Shown piece by piece: positions 18,208-28,444 of a stretch of DNA of 64,000 bases (positions are counted from its first letter, which is position 1; the number at the start of each line of letters is the position of its first letter). The notes under the pieces were generated by a model that worked only from the letters and a program-made list of their open reading frames with translations, searched no databases and was not told the origin of the DNA. The translations under genes and the position numbers were made by a program. Source of the stretch: Phycisphaerae bacterium (GTDB lineage Bacteria; Planctomycetota; Phycisphaerae; Phycisphaerales; UBA1924); assembly GCA_016873295.1 (NCBI GenBank), contig VGXM01000001.1:153716-217715 (forward strand). Direction: 5' to 3'.

Positions 18208-18248
18208 ACGCCCGGGTTGGGCTTGTGCCCGCCCGGGCGTTGCTTTTT
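18208..18248 (+). terminator. Intrinsic transcription terminator
   Basis: ACGCCCGGG (18208-18216) pairs exactly with CCCGGGCGT (18232-18240), with an inner GGGC-TTGT-GCCC stem (18219-18230). TGC and a five-T run (18244-18248) follow. It stands about 95 bases after the fibro-slime stop and 50 bases before the next ATG, so it should end transcription of the fibro-slime gene. Confidence 0.75.
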
Positions 18249-18296
18249 GCGCACGCCGACTGGTGCCCGAGTCCCGCCCTGCGCATACTCCCCGCC

Positions 18297-19424
18297 ATGG
18301 AGACCGGACGCGTGGCCCTCGGCGACCTCACGCCCGCCCAGCGCGCGCGCCTGGTGACCCGCGCCGCCGAGGTTCTGCGGGCCGGCGGGCTGATCGTCCT
18401 CCCCACCGAGACGGTCTACGGCGTGGCGGGCACGGCGGGCGCAGGGCTCGAACGCCTGCGCTCCATGTTCCCCGCGATCGCCCCCACGGGGCACACCTGG
18501 CACGCGCCGGACCCCGCCCTGGTCCGCCGGGTCGTGCCGCTCCGCTCGCCCCTGCACCGTCGCCTGCTGGCGCGCCTGGCGCCGGGCCCCGTCCGGTTCC
18601 TGGTTCCCTGCACGCCGACGGAGCTGGCGGCGCTGCGTCAGGCCCTCGCGGCGCCGTCAGGCGTGTTCGAGGGGGGGGGCGAGTTCGCCGCGCGCGTGCC
18701 CGACCACGAGTTCACGCGGTCGGTGCTGGGCGAGGTCGACGCGTGCCTGTTCATGGAGCGCCTGGCCGCCATCGCCGGCCCGGGGGGCGGCCCTCCCACC
18801 GGTGCGATCGGGGGAATCGACCTGGTGGTGGACGACGGCCCGCCCCGCCTGGGGCGACCCTCCACGAGCGTCCGCCTGCTGGGGACGGGGGGCTGGCAGG
18901 TGGTCGAGGAGGGTGCCCTGGCGGCGCGCGCCATCGAGGCCCGCCTGGTGCGCACCATCCTGCTGGTGTGCACCGGGAACACGTGCCGCAGCCCCATGGC
19001 GTCGGCGATCGGGCGGGCCCTGGTCGCCGACGCCGGACCGGGGGCCGTGCCGACCCGGTTCGTCTCCGCGGGCGTCGCCGCCGAAGAGGGTGCCCCGGCG
19101 TCGGAGGCCGCGGCGTCGGCGCTGCGGGCAATGAGCATCCCGTTCGAGCGGCACCGGGCCCGGGCCCTGACGCGCGACGAGGTCGCCCGGGCCGACGCCA
19201 TCTGGACCATGACGCCCGCCCATGTCCAGGCGGTCGTGGGGATGGACCCCGCGGCTCGCGAGCGCACGGCCACGCTGGACCCCAGCGGGGCCCCGATCCC
19301 CGACCCGATCGGGTCTCCCGAGCCGGTCTATCGTCGGGCGGCGGAGCAGATCCGCGACTTGCTCGTCCGCCGACTCGCGGACCTGGACCGGGCCGACCCG
19401 CCCGACGCCGGAGACGACCGATGA
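18297..19424 (+). CDS. Fusion of a degenerate Sua5/YrdC domain to a low-molecular-weight phosphotyrosine phosphatase
   Basis: Start ATG 18297 gives 375 residues. Residues about 18-215 follow the Sua5/YrdC/TsaC fold, with LRAGGLIVLPTETVYGVAG as the clear signature. The usual K-x-R substrate motif and the S-x-N-x-S-G motif are not present (the first region reads APTGHTWHAPD), so threonylcarbamoyl-AMP synthesis is doubtful. Residues about 220-360 are a complete LMW-PTP/arsenate-reductase fold: LLVCTGNTCRSPMASAIGR holds the C-x5-R loop (Cys225, Arg231 region), and IPDPIGSPEPVY holds the general-acid aspartate. Its stop overlaps the rpiB start (ATGA). The same three-part order (Sua5, phosphatase, RpiB) is known as separate genes in other bacteria; the fusion here is read directly. 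Confidence 0.85.
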   Translation: METGRVALGDLTPAQRARLVTRAAEVLRAGGLIVLPTETVYGVAGTAGAGLERLRSMFPAIAPTGHTWHAPDPALVRRVVPLRSPLHRRLLARLAPGPVRFLVPCTPTELAALRQALAAPSGVFEGGGEFAARVPDHEFTRSVLGEVDACLFMERLAAIAGPGGGPPTGAIGGIDLVVDDGPPRLGRPSTSVRLLGTGGWQVVEEGALAARAIEARLVRTILLVCTGNTCRSPMASAIGRALVADAGPGAVPTRFVSAGVAAEEGAPASEAAASALRAMSIPFERHRARALTRDEVARADAIWTMTPAHVQAVVGMDPAARERTATLDPSGAPIPDPIGSPEPVYRRAAEQIRDLLVRRLADLDRADPPDAGDDR

Positions 19425-19885
19425 AGATCGCACTGGGGGCCGACCACCGCGGTCACAACACGATCCGCCTGCTGGCCGAGAAGCTGCAGCGCGAGGGTCA
19501 CGACGTGCGGACGTTGGACGGCGGGGCGGGGCAGCCGTGCGACTACCCCGACAGCGCGTTCCTGGTCGGCAACGCCGTGGCCTCCGGGCAGGCCGAGCTG
19601 GGCATCCTCATCTGCGGCACGGGGATCGGCATGTCCATCGCCGCCAACAAAGTCAAGGGCGTCCGGGCGGCGGTGGTCCACGATGAGCTCACGGCCCAGC
19701 TGGCCCGGAGCCACAACGACGCCAACGTCGTCTGCATGTCCGCGGACCTGCTCGGGCAGCGGATCATCGAGAAGATCGTGGACGTGGCGACGCGGACGGC
19801 GTTCGAGGGCGGGCGGCACGCACGCCGACTCGCCAAGATCGCGCTGATCGAGTCGGGCAAGACCCCGACGAACTCATCGGAGTGA
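19421..19885 (+). CDS. rpiB: Ribose-5-phosphate isomerase B / sugar-phosphate isomerase
   Basis: Interconverts ribose 5-phosphate and ribulose 5-phosphate. The 154-residue product has the RpiB landmarks: MKIALGADHRGHNTIRLLAE with the substrate-binding DHRG, CDYPD in the phosphate region, ILICGTGIGMSIAANKVKGV with the catalytic cysteine, and the C-terminal RHARRLAKIALIE arginine pair that holds the phosphate. The ATG overlaps the previous stop as ATGA, so translation is coupled to the Sua5-phosphatase fusion. It is convergent with hscA. Confidence 0.95.
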   Translation: MKIALGADHRGHNTIRLLAEKLQREGHDVRTLDGGAGQPCDYPDSAFLVGNAVASGQAELGILICGTGIGMSIAANKVKGVRAAVVHDELTAQLARSHNDANVVCMSADLLGQRIIEKIVDVATRTAFEGGRHARRLAKIALIESGKTPTNSSE

Positions 19886-19926
19886 GGGCGATCCTCGGCG
19901 CGCGTTCCGGGGGTCGAGCGGTCGAT

Positions 19927-19958
19927 CCGAGGATTCGTCGCGGACTCCTCGTCCTCGG
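19927..19958 (+). terminator. Hairpin between convergent rpiB and hscA
   Basis: CCGAGGA (19927-19933) pairs exactly with TCCTCGG (19952-19958) around TTCGTCGCGGACTCCTCG. CGTGAGGCGTGCGCG follows. This is the third member of the hairpin set also seen at 7086-7111 and 10587-10617. It has no T-run. Confidence 0.5.
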
Positions 19959-19993
19959 CGTGAGGCGTGCGCGGTGGCGCGGGTGGGGCGGGC

Positions 19994-21850
<1,857 letters not shown>

Positions 21851-21887
21851 CGGTCGGAGGGTAGGGACACGCCGGAGCGCCACCGGT

Positions 21888-22018
21888 GGGACCGGGCTTC
21901 GGACGGTGCGCCTGGAGCGGGACCGGCCTCCGGCCGGCGCTCTTGGCGCGGGCTCGTTGCGCCACCAACCGGCCAGAGCCCGGTCCCGCCGGATGACCGA
22001 CCCATCGGCCGGAGGCCG
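21888..22018. repeat. Nested palindromes in the hscA-pheT divergent gap
   Basis: GGGACCGGGCT (21888-21898) is an exact inverse copy of AGCCCGGTCCC (21977-21987), and GCGGGACCGG (21917-21926) of CCGGTCCCGC (21980-21989). Two short hairpins with a three-base loop lie inside or beside them: CCGGCC-TCC-GGCCGG (21923-21937) and CGGCC-GGA-GGCCG (22006-22018). The region could form a cruciform, or hold REP-like sequence. Promoters for both genes should lie here but no clear boxes were seen. Confidence 0.55.
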
Positions 22019-22071
22019 GTGCCATGCGCCGCGGCGCCACCGGCGCGGGCGTGACCCTACCGTCACGCCGC

Positions 22072-24156
22072 ATGCTCATCAGCCTGGCCTGGCTCAACTC
22101 GCTCCTGAACCCGGGCGACCTGACCGGCGACGAGGCCGAGCGCGTCCTCACCGCGGTCGGCTTCCCTCTCGAGTCGCGCGAGGCCCTTCCCTCGGGCGAC
22201 ACGCGCCTGGACGTGGAGATCACGAGCAACCGCGGCGACTGCCTCTCCCACCTGGGCCTTGCCCGCGAGATCGCCGCCGCCACCGGGCGGGCCCTGTCCC
22301 TCGCCGAGGCGACGCTCCCCGGGGCGGGCGCGGCGTCGCCCGCGGCGCTCGAGAACCGGTCCCCGCACCTGTGCCCGCTGTTCACGCTCCGCGTGGTCCG
22401 CGGCGTCAAGGTCGGCCCGAGCCCGGGCTGGCTCGTCCGCGCCCTCGACGCCGTCGGGCAGCGCTCCATCAACAACGTCGTCGACTGCACCAACTACGTG
22501 AACTTCCTGGTGGGCAACCCGTGCCACGCCTTCGACCTGGGGCGCCTGGCCGGGTCGCGCCTGATCGTGCGCCTGGCCCGGGAGGGCGAGGCGCTCCGGA
22601 CGCTCGACGGCAAGGAACGCCGCCTCAGGGCTGACGAGCTGGTCGTCGCCGACGCCGAGAGGGCCCAGAGCCTCGCGGGCGTGATCGGCGGGGCCGACTC
22701 CGAGGTCTCGTCGGGGACGACGGACGTGGCCCTCGAGGTGGCGACGTGGGAGCCGGCCGCGGTGCGCCGCGCGGCGAGGCGGCTGGGCATCCGCACCGAC
22801 GCCTCCTACCGCTTCGAGCGCCGCGTCTCGCCCCACACGCTCGACGAGGCGTCGCGGCGCCTCGCGGCCCTGGTCATCGAGACCGCGGGCGGCACGCTCT
22901 GCCCGGGCGTGCTCGCCGAGGGGAGGCCGCTCCCCGACCCCGTCGTCGTCCGCTACCGACCGGATCGCTGCCGCGCGCTGCTGGGGCTCTCCATCGACGA
23001 CGAGGCCCAGGCCCGGCTCCTGCGTGCCCACGCCATCGAGGTTCGGCCCTCCGGGGGCGTGTTCGAGTGCGCCGTCCCGAACCGCCGCCTGGACCTGACC
23101 CGCGAGATCGACCTGGTCGAGGAGGTCGTGCGCACTCGCGGGCTGGACGACGTGCCCACGCACGGGCGCATGACGATCGAGGTCCGCCCGCCGCAGCCCG
23201 CCGAGGCGGCGCGACGGCACATCGCGTCGATCCTCACGGGGCTGGGCTTCTTCGAGACGGTGACGTTCAGCTTCGTCTCGCCCGAGCACGCCGCGCCCTT
23301 TGTCGTCCCGGGCATCGACACCGTCGCCGTCGACACCGCCCACCGCGCCCACGAGCCGGTCCTCCGCCCCAGCGTGCTGCCCGGGCTTCTGGCCTGCCGC
23401 AAGGTGAACCAGGACGCCCGCGTCGACCCGCCCGGGGGCGTGCGCCTCTTCGAGATCGCCTCGATCTTCGGGCAGATGCCCCCGCGGGCACCGGGCCGGC
23501 CCCCCGAGACCGTCGAGCGCCGACACCTCGCGCTCCTCCTCGACGCGCCCGGCGGCACATCGGCCACCTTCGACGACGCGCAGACCGCGCTGCGACTCGG
23601 GCGCGGGGCGATCGAGTCGGTGGTCCGCGGCGTCGCGGGCGCCTCCGCCGCGCTGGAGTTCAAGCCCATCGCCCCGCCCTTCCCGGCCCTCCAGCCCGGC
23701 GCCTTCGCGGGCGTGCTGCTCGCGGGCAAGCCCGTGGGCTACCTCGGGCTGGTGGCTCGCAAGGTCGCCGGGGCGTTCGGGCTGGGCGCGACCGTGGCGG
23801 GGGCGGAGCTGAACGCCGACGCCCTGCTCGCCGCCTACCCGCCCAGGGCGGCGCCGGAGCCCCTCCCCGCCTTCCCCGCCACCGAGAAGGACCTCTCGGT
23901 GATCGTCGCGGAGGAGGTCACGTGGGCCCGGATCGAGTCGTGCGTGGCGTCGGCGGGGCTGGAGCACCTCGAGTCGGCGTCGTTCGTGACGACCTACCGC
24001 GGGAAGCAGATCGGGGCGGGGCGCAAGAGCCTGACGCTGCGGATGCGCTTCCGCGCCCCCGACCGCACGCTCCACGCCGACGACGCCGACGCCCAGGCCC
24101 AGCGGGCCGCCCGGGCCCTCGAGGGCGCGGTGGGGGCCCGCTTCCGGACCGCCTGA
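22072..24156 (+). CDS. pheT: Phenylalanyl-tRNA synthetase beta subunit lacking the N-terminal OB domain
   Basis: Half of the (alpha-beta)2 enzyme that charges tRNA-Phe. At 694 residues it is about 100 shorter than E. coli PheT (795). The opening [20 protein letters not shown] runs directly into [20 protein letters not shown], so the EMAPII/OB-like tRNA-binding domain that normally separates these is absent. B3/B4 editing domain signatures are present ([45 protein letters not shown]), as are B5 and the catalytic-like core ([34 protein letters not shown]). The C-terminal anticodon-binding FDX-ACB domain is seen as [20 protein letters not shown] through [15 protein letters not shown]. pheS is not adjacent, unlike the usual pheST operon. 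Confidence 0.93.
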   Translation: MLISLAWLNSLLNPGDLTGDEAERVLTAVGFPLESREALPSGDTRLDVEITSNRGDCLSHLGLAREIAAATGRALSLAEATLPGAGAASPAALENRSPHLCPLFTLRVVRGVKVGPSPGWLVRALDAVGQRSINNVVDCTNYVNFLVGNPCHAFDLGRLAGSRLIVRLAREGEALRTLDGKERRLRADELVVADAERAQSLAGVIGGADSEVSSGTTDVALEVATWEPAAVRRAARRLGIRTDASYRFERRVSPHTLDEASRRLAALVIETAGGTLCPGVLAEGRPLPDPVVVRYRPDRCRALLGLSIDDEAQARLLRAHAIEVRPSGGVFECAVPNRRLDLTREIDLVEEVVRTRGLDDVPTHGRMTIEVRPPQPAEAARRHIASILTGLGFFETVTFSFVSPEHAAPFVVPGIDTVAVDTAHRAHEPVLRPSVLPGLLACRKVNQDARVDPPGGVRLFEIASIFGQMPPRAPGRPPETVERRHLALLLDAPGGTSATFDDAQTALRLGRGAIESVVRGVAGASAALEFKPIAPPFPALQPGAFAGVLLAGKPVGYLGLVARKVAGAFGLGATVAGAELNADALLAAYPPRAAPEPLPAFPATEKDLSVIVAEEVTWARIESCVASAGLEHLESASFVTTYRGKQIGAGRKSLTLRMRFRAPDRTLHADDADAQAQRAARALEGAVGARFRTA

Positions 24157-24278
24157 GGGGCGGGCGTGCATGAATATCCATCTCGTGCATACACCCGCCG
24201 CGGGCGACGATCGCGCCGGGCCCGGGGCGTATAGTGGACCCGAGCCGATCCGGGGCCCCGGCGGCCGGGAGTGCGTCC

Positions 24279-25385
24279 ATGAAGACCGCCACCAAGCGCA
24301 AGTCCAAGCCCAGCGCCAAGAAGCCCGCCAAGCCGGCCAAGACCGGCAAGGCGACCAGGCCCGGGGCCAAGCCCGCCCGGCACGCCGCGGGCAACGGCGC
24401 CGTCGCCAGGCCCACCCGCCCCGCGCCCCGCGCCGCCGAGTCGGCCTCCCAGGTCGCCCGCCTCTCGGGCATGGCCGCCGAGGATCGCCCCATCATCTAC
24501 GTCAACGGGCGCTACCTCCCCAAGAACCAGGCCGCGATCAGCGTCTACGACCACGGGCTGCTCTACGGCGACGGGATCTTCGAGGGCATCCGGGTCTACC
24601 GCGGCAGGATCTTCAAGCTCGAGCAGCACATGGACCGCCTCTGGCGGTCCGCCGAGGGCATCCGCCTGACCATCCCCATCTCCCGCAAGGAGATGATCGA
24701 GATCCAGCGCGAGTGCATCCGCGTCAACAACCTCTACGACGCCTACATCCGCCTCCTCGTCACGCGCGGGCACGGCACGCTGGGGCTCGACCCCCGCAAG
24801 TGCCCCAGGCCCGGCGTGATCTGCATCGCCGACCAGATCGCCCTCTACCCCCCCGAGATGTACGAGGAGGGCATGCGCGTCGTCGTCGCCAACCGACCCC
24901 GCATCCCCGTCGCCGCCCTCGACCCCCGCATCAAGAGCCTCAACTACCTCAACAACATCCTGGCCAAGTGCGAGGGCATCGACCACGGCTGCCACGAGGT
25001 CATCATGCTCAACGGCGAGGGCTACGTCGCCGAGTGCTCGGGCGACAACATCTTCGTGGTCAAGAACGGCGACGTCTTCACGCCCCCCACCCAGGCCGGG
25101 GCCCTGGAGGGGATCACCCGCCAGTTCGTGATGGACACCCTGGGGCCCGACTGCGGCGTGCGCTGCGTCGAGAAGATGATGCGCCTCGACGACGTCCTCG
25201 AGGCCGACGAGGTCTTCCTCACCGGCTCCGCCGCCGAGATGGTCGCCGTCACCCAGATCGACCAGCACGACGGCACCCGCATCACCCGCTCCACCCGCAT
25301 CACCCACGGCGAGGGCCCCATCACCGCCCGCCTCCGCGCCCGCTTCCGCCAGATCGTGACGGGCGACCACATCCCGGAGGATTGA
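24279..25385 (+). CDS. ilvE: Branched-chain amino acid aminotransferase with lysine-rich N-terminal tail
   Basis: PLP enzyme of fold type IV that interconverts valine, leucine, isoleucine and their keto acids. The core begins near residue 65 (ATG 24471, AAEDRPIIYVNGRYLPKNQA). It shows YDHGLLYGDGIFEGIRVY, the PLP lysine in PRIKSLNYLNNILAKCEG, then GEGYVAECSGDNIFVVKNGD and TPPTQAGALEGITRQFVMD. Upstream, from ATG 24279, come 64 residues rich in Lys, Ala, Pro and Arg (KRKSKPSAKKPAKPAKTGKA), like a histone H1 tail. Codon use in the tail matches the genome, supporting real translation, but a start at 24471 cannot be excluded. The spacing from pheT (122 bases) leaves room for its own promoter. Confidence 0.93.
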   Translation: MKTATKRKSKPSAKKPAKPAKTGKATRPGAKPARHAAGNGAVARPTRPAPRAAESASQVARLSGMAAEDRPIIYVNGRYLPKNQAAISVYDHGLLYGDGIFEGIRVYRGRIFKLEQHMDRLWRSAEGIRLTIPISRKEMIEIQRECIRVNNLYDAYIRLLVTRGHGTLGLDPRKCPRPGVICIADQIALYPPEMYEEGMRVVVANRPRIPVAALDPRIKSLNYLNNILAKCEGIDHGCHEVIMLNGEGYVAECSGDNIFVVKNGDVFTPPTQAGALEGITRQFVMDTLGPDCGVRCVEKMMRLDDVLEADEVFLTGSAAEMVAVTQIDQHDGTRITRSTRITHGEGPITARLRARFRQIVTGDHIPED

Positions 25386-25873
25386 AGACCCTCCCATCGC
25401 GGCCGGTCTCGGCCGCGCGGCGGGCACCCAGTTCCACCTGCCGCGAGCCTACGACGCCCCGGCTGGAATGCCGCCCAACCGTCCCGGGCGCCTCCCACCC
25501 CAAAACCCGCTTGACATCCCCCTCTGTATCTTGAACCCAAGGCACGGAGACGGTCTTCCCGCCCTGTCCGCAGGGCGAGCGGAGCGAGCGTTGCGGACAG
25601 CGCGGCCGGGCGTCGCTGCGTGAATCGGATGAGCCTCGAGATCGCGGACGGAAGGGCGTGCGGCAGCCCCTCGACCGCGGTCTGTGACGTCAGTTCACCC
25701 GACGCATCGCCCGGCAGGACCTCGGAGAAGACCCGGAAGGCGGCGTGCTTCACCTGCTCCAACGCCAACCCGATGAACTGGTATTTCGGGAGCTGCCAAG
25801 ACCCGCCGTCGGGCGTGGTCGTCCACCTGCGGGAACCCGGCGCTCCGACGCGAGTAACCGGCAAGGACGCCGC
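25386..25873. other. 488-base region without a confident gene; possible coding remnant and a hairpin
   Basis: After ilvE there is no convincing gene until 26370. On the minus strand, about 25605-25835, a frame reads DGGSWQLPKYQFIGLALEQV, KHAAFRVFSEVLPGDASGEL and PHALPSAISRLIRFTQRR with strong G/C preference at third codon positions. It looks like real protein but has no start codon and matches no family I recognise; a gene fragment is the best guess. CTGTCCGCA (25564-25572) and TGCGGACAG (25592-25600) form a 9-base hairpin just beyond its end. TTGACA at 25511-25516 stands out but lacks a -10 box at the right distance. Confidence 0.4.
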
Positions 25874-26279
25874 TGGGCGCGAGTCGGAAGCACGTGCACC
25901 AAGGCGCGGGCGGACGCCGCGGGTGCCACGGGCGATCCGCCCGGCGATCGCCCGTGCCGGCGTCCGGACGGGCGTCGAACAGCCGCACGGGTCACGGGCG
26001 AAGCGCCCGATGACCCGTGGCACCCGGAGCCACAAGGGTGCCACGGGCGAGCTCGGTCGCCCGTGCCGGCTTGCGGACGGGCCTCGAACAGCCGCACGGG
26101 TCACGGGCGAAGCGCCCGATGACCCGTGGCACCCGGAGCCACAAGGGTGCCACGGGCGAGCTCGGTCGCCCGTGCCGCCCTTTCGAACGGTCACACAGCC
26201 GCACGGGTCATCGGGCGAAGCGCCCGATGACCCGTGGCACCCGGAGCGCATCCGTCCACGGACTCCCGACTCGCGCCAC
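25874..26279 (-). repeat. Palindromic element with terminal inverted repeats, internally triplicated
   Basis: A 406-base block bounded by GGGCGCGAGTCGGAA (25875-25889) and TCCCGACTCGCGCCAC (26264-26279), inverse copies with two mismatches. Inside, a module of about 116 bases occurs three times. Each has a hairpin of the type CACGGGCGA...TCGCCCGTG and a second hairpin CACGGGTCA(T)CGGGCG-AAG-CGCCCGATGACCCGTG. The third copy of the second hairpin is a perfect 16-base stem. The flanks (GGAAGCACGTGCACCAAGGC, CCGTCCACGGACT) match the ends of the two copies at 34140-34521 read on the opposite strand. No transposase is encoded; frames through it are products of the repeat. It resembles a MITE or an unusually large REP structure. 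Confidence 0.8.
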
Positions 26280-26369
26280 CAGGACGGTTCCGCCCGAGAT
26301 CCGCATCGATGCCGACGGGCGTGTCATCAGCCGCGCGTGGGGCGGCCCGAGGCCCGCTAATCTGATGCC

Positions 26370-26753
26370 ATGACCGCATGGCTTCCCGGGTGGGTGCCCA
26401 ACTGGCTCCCCACTGTCGCGCTCCTTGTCGCCTCCAACTCCTTCATGACCTTCGCGTGGTACTACCACGTCAAGCAGAAGACCTGGCCTCTGGTCACCGC
26501 CATCCTGGTCTCGTGGCTCATCGCCCTGCCGGAATACGTGCTGGCGGTCCCCGCCAACCGCTTCGGGCACGAGTCGCGGGGCGGGCCCTTCTCGCTCTCG
26601 CAGCTCAAAGTGGTGCAGGAGGCGGTCACGCTGATCGTGTTCGCGGCGTTCGCGATCCTGATCGCCAAGGAGAAGCCGCGATGGAACGAGTACGTGGCAT
26701 TCCTGCTCATCTTCGCGGCGGTGGCGGTCGCCATGATGGGGCGGAAGAACTGA
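26370..26753 (+). CDS. DUF486 (DMT-like) small membrane protein
   Basis: A 127-residue protein with four predicted membrane segments, near residues 11-31, 40-60, 79-99 and 106-122. The family signature is clear: NSFMTFAWYYHVKQKTWPLV, then SWLIALPEYVLAVPANRFGH and FSLSQLKVVQEAVTLIVFAA, ending in a hydrophobic helix before GRKN. DUF486 proteins resemble half-size drug/metabolite transporters; no substrate is known. The DASS transporter gene starts 11 bases after the stop, so the pair is likely one transcript. Confidence 0.9.
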   Translation: MTAWLPGWVPNWLPTVALLVASNSFMTFAWYYHVKQKTWPLVTAILVSWLIALPEYVLAVPANRFGHESRGGPFSLSQLKVVQEAVTLIVFAAFAILIAKEKPRWNEYVAFLLIFAAVAVAMMGRKN

Positions 26754-26763
26754 CGGGGGGACG

Positions 26764-28290
26764 ATGACGGGCCGGGAGGTCGGGACACCGCTGGTGCCGC
26801 GCTGGCTCGGGCTGTTGCTCGGGCCCTTGAGCGCGCTGGCGCTGTGGCTGGTGCTGCCGTCAGCGGAACTGGACGGGGCGGGTCAGCTGGTGGCGGGACT
26901 GACGCCCGAAGGTCGATTGACCATCGCCGCCGGGGCGTGGCTGGCGGCGTGGTGGCTGACGGAGGCGATCCCGATCGAGGCGGCGGGGCTGCTGCCGCTG
27001 GCGCTCTTCCCCGTGCTGGGCGTGGCGACGATGCGCCAGGCCGCGGCGCCCTTCGCCAACGAGGTCATCTTCCTCTTCATGGGGGGAATGCTGCTGGGGG
27101 CGGGGCTGGAGCGCTGGGGCCTGCACAGGCGGATCGCGCTCTCGATCATGCTCGCCGTGGGCACGCGCCCGGACCGGCTGATCGCGGGGATCATGCTCGC
27201 CACCGCGTTCATCAGCATGTGGGTGAGCAACACCGCCACCGCCGTGATGATGCTCCCCATCGCCGCCAGCGTCGTGCGCCTGGTCATCGACCGCTCCTCC
27301 GCGTCTGACCTCCAGCGCCACCACTTCGGGTCGGCGGCGATGTTGGCGGTGGCGTACAGCGCGTCGATCGGCGGCGTCGCCACGCTCATCGGCACGCCCC
27401 CCAACGGCGTCATGGCGGCCTTCATCAAGGAGCAGTACGGCGAGTCCATCTCCTTCGCCCGATGGCTGGGCGTCGGGCTGCCCACGGTCATCGTGCTGCT
27501 GCCCGCGGCGTGGCTGCTGCTCACCCGGGCGCTCTTCCGACTGCCGCGCGACCCCCTCCCCGACGCCGCCGGCATGCTCCACGCCGACCTGGCCGCCCTG
27601 GGCCCGATGGGACGTGGGGAGCGGTCGGTGCTGATCGTCTTCGCGTGCGCGGCTCTGGCGTGGATCTTCCGCGAGCCGCTGAGCCTGGCGCTGGGGCTCT
27701 ATACACCCCGCGCGGGGCGCAAGCCCGACCTGTGGCTCACGGACGCGGGCATCGCCATCATCGCCGCGCTCACGCTCTTCGTGCTGCCCGCCGGCAGGCG
27801 CACGCCCGTGCTCGACTGGGCGACGGCTTCGCGCATCCCCTGGGGCGTGCTGCTGCTCTTCGGCGGCGGGCTGAGCCTGGCCGACGCGGTCACCACCCAC
27901 GGCGTCGATGAAGCCATCGGGCGCATCTTCCAGGGGCTCGCGGGCGTGCACCCCATCATCATCGTGCTCGCCGTCACCGCCGTCGTCGTCTTCGTGACGG
28001 AGATCGGGAGCAACACGGCGGTGACGACGACCTTCCTGCCGGTGGTGGCGGCGGTGGCGCTCAAGCTGGGCGTGCCGCCCTACCCCCTCGCGGTCGCGGT
28101 GGCGCTCTCGGCCAGCTGCGCGTTCATGATGCCCAGCGGCACGCCCCCCAACGCCCTGGTCTTCAGCGCCGGGCACCTGCGCGTGCACGAGATGGTCAAG
28201 GCCGGGTTCTGGCTCAACCTGGTGTCGATCGCGACGATCACGGGCGTGGCATATTGGCTGGTCGGGCTCTTCCTGGGGGGGCTTGATTAA
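26764..28290 (+). CDS. DASS/SLC13 family sodium-coupled anion transporter
   Basis: A 508-residue inner-membrane symporter, probably for dicarboxylates or sulfate. About 12 hydrophobic segments are visible. Family motifs: FLFMGGMLLGAGLERWGLHR, MWVSNTATAVMMLPIA (first SNT substrate motif), ASIGGVATLIGTPPNGVMAA, then in the second repeat VFVTEIGSNTAVTTTFLPVV (second SNT motif) and MMPSGTPPNALVFSAGHLRV. Paired SNT motifs make the Na+ and anion sites of the fold. Substrate cannot be told from sequence. The stop (28288-28290) overlaps the stop of a decayed convergent reading frame, and the last 59 bases before codon divergence recur nearly exactly at 31108-31166. Confidence 0.92.
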   Translation: MTGREVGTPLVPRWLGLLLGPLSALALWLVLPSAELDGAGQLVAGLTPEGRLTIAAGAWLAAWWLTEAIPIEAAGLLPLALFPVLGVATMRQAAAPFANEVIFLFMGGMLLGAGLERWGLHRRIALSIMLAVGTRPDRLIAGIMLATAFISMWVSNTATAVMMLPIAASVVRLVIDRSSASDLQRHHFGSAAMLAVAYSASIGGVATLIGTPPNGVMAAFIKEQYGESISFARWLGVGLPTVIVLLPAAWLLLTRALFRLPRDPLPDAAGMLHADLAALGPMGRGERSVLIVFACAALAWIFREPLSLALGLYTPRAGRKPDLWLTDAGIAIIAALTLFVLPAGRRTPVLDWATASRIPWGVLLLFGGGLSLADAVTTHGVDEAIGRIFQGLAGVHPIIIVLAVTAVVVFVTEIGSNTAVTTTFLPVVAAVALKLGVPPYPLAVAVALSASCAFMMPSGTPPNALVFSAGHLRVHEMVKAGFWLNLVSIATITGVAYWLVGLFLGGLD

Positions 28291-28368
28291 TCCGGCGACG
28301 CAAGCGGGACGGGCTCCGGCGGATTGTCGCTGCTGATCACAACCAACGGCGAAACGGGCTTCTCCGCC
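28287..28368 (-). pseudogene. 3'-end remnant of a gene related to the one at 31212-31730
   Basis: Minus-strand codons read LAEKPVSPLVVISSDNPPEP then VPLASPD and a stop (TAA, 28287-28289). The intact gene at 31212 ends AADEPLTPWVLTRSGNPPAP then GPPASPG. The alignment is in frame to the stop, and an in-frame TGA lies just upstream here, so only the last 28 or so codons survive. Confidence 0.65.
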
Positions 28369-28444
28369 AGCACCGGCACTCATGCCCCTGCCGCACCGCA
28401 GACGGCCGCGAGCAGCGAGCAAGCGCAATCTCCTGTTGGGACCC

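Noticed and set aside
25511..25540. Promoter from TTGACA
   Set aside because: No acceptable -10 box lies 16-18 bases downstream, and no gene starts after it on the plus strand for over 800 bases.
25874..26279. CRISPR-like array because of regularly spaced repeats
   Set aside because: The repeated parts are long palindromes and the parts between them are also repeated, not unique spacers. No cas gene is present.
25874..26370. Open frames with repeated GATGELGRP or RAKRPMTRGTRS strings
   Set aside because: They arise from translating the palindromic modules; no start site, no codon bias independent of the repeat, and equally long frames on both strands.
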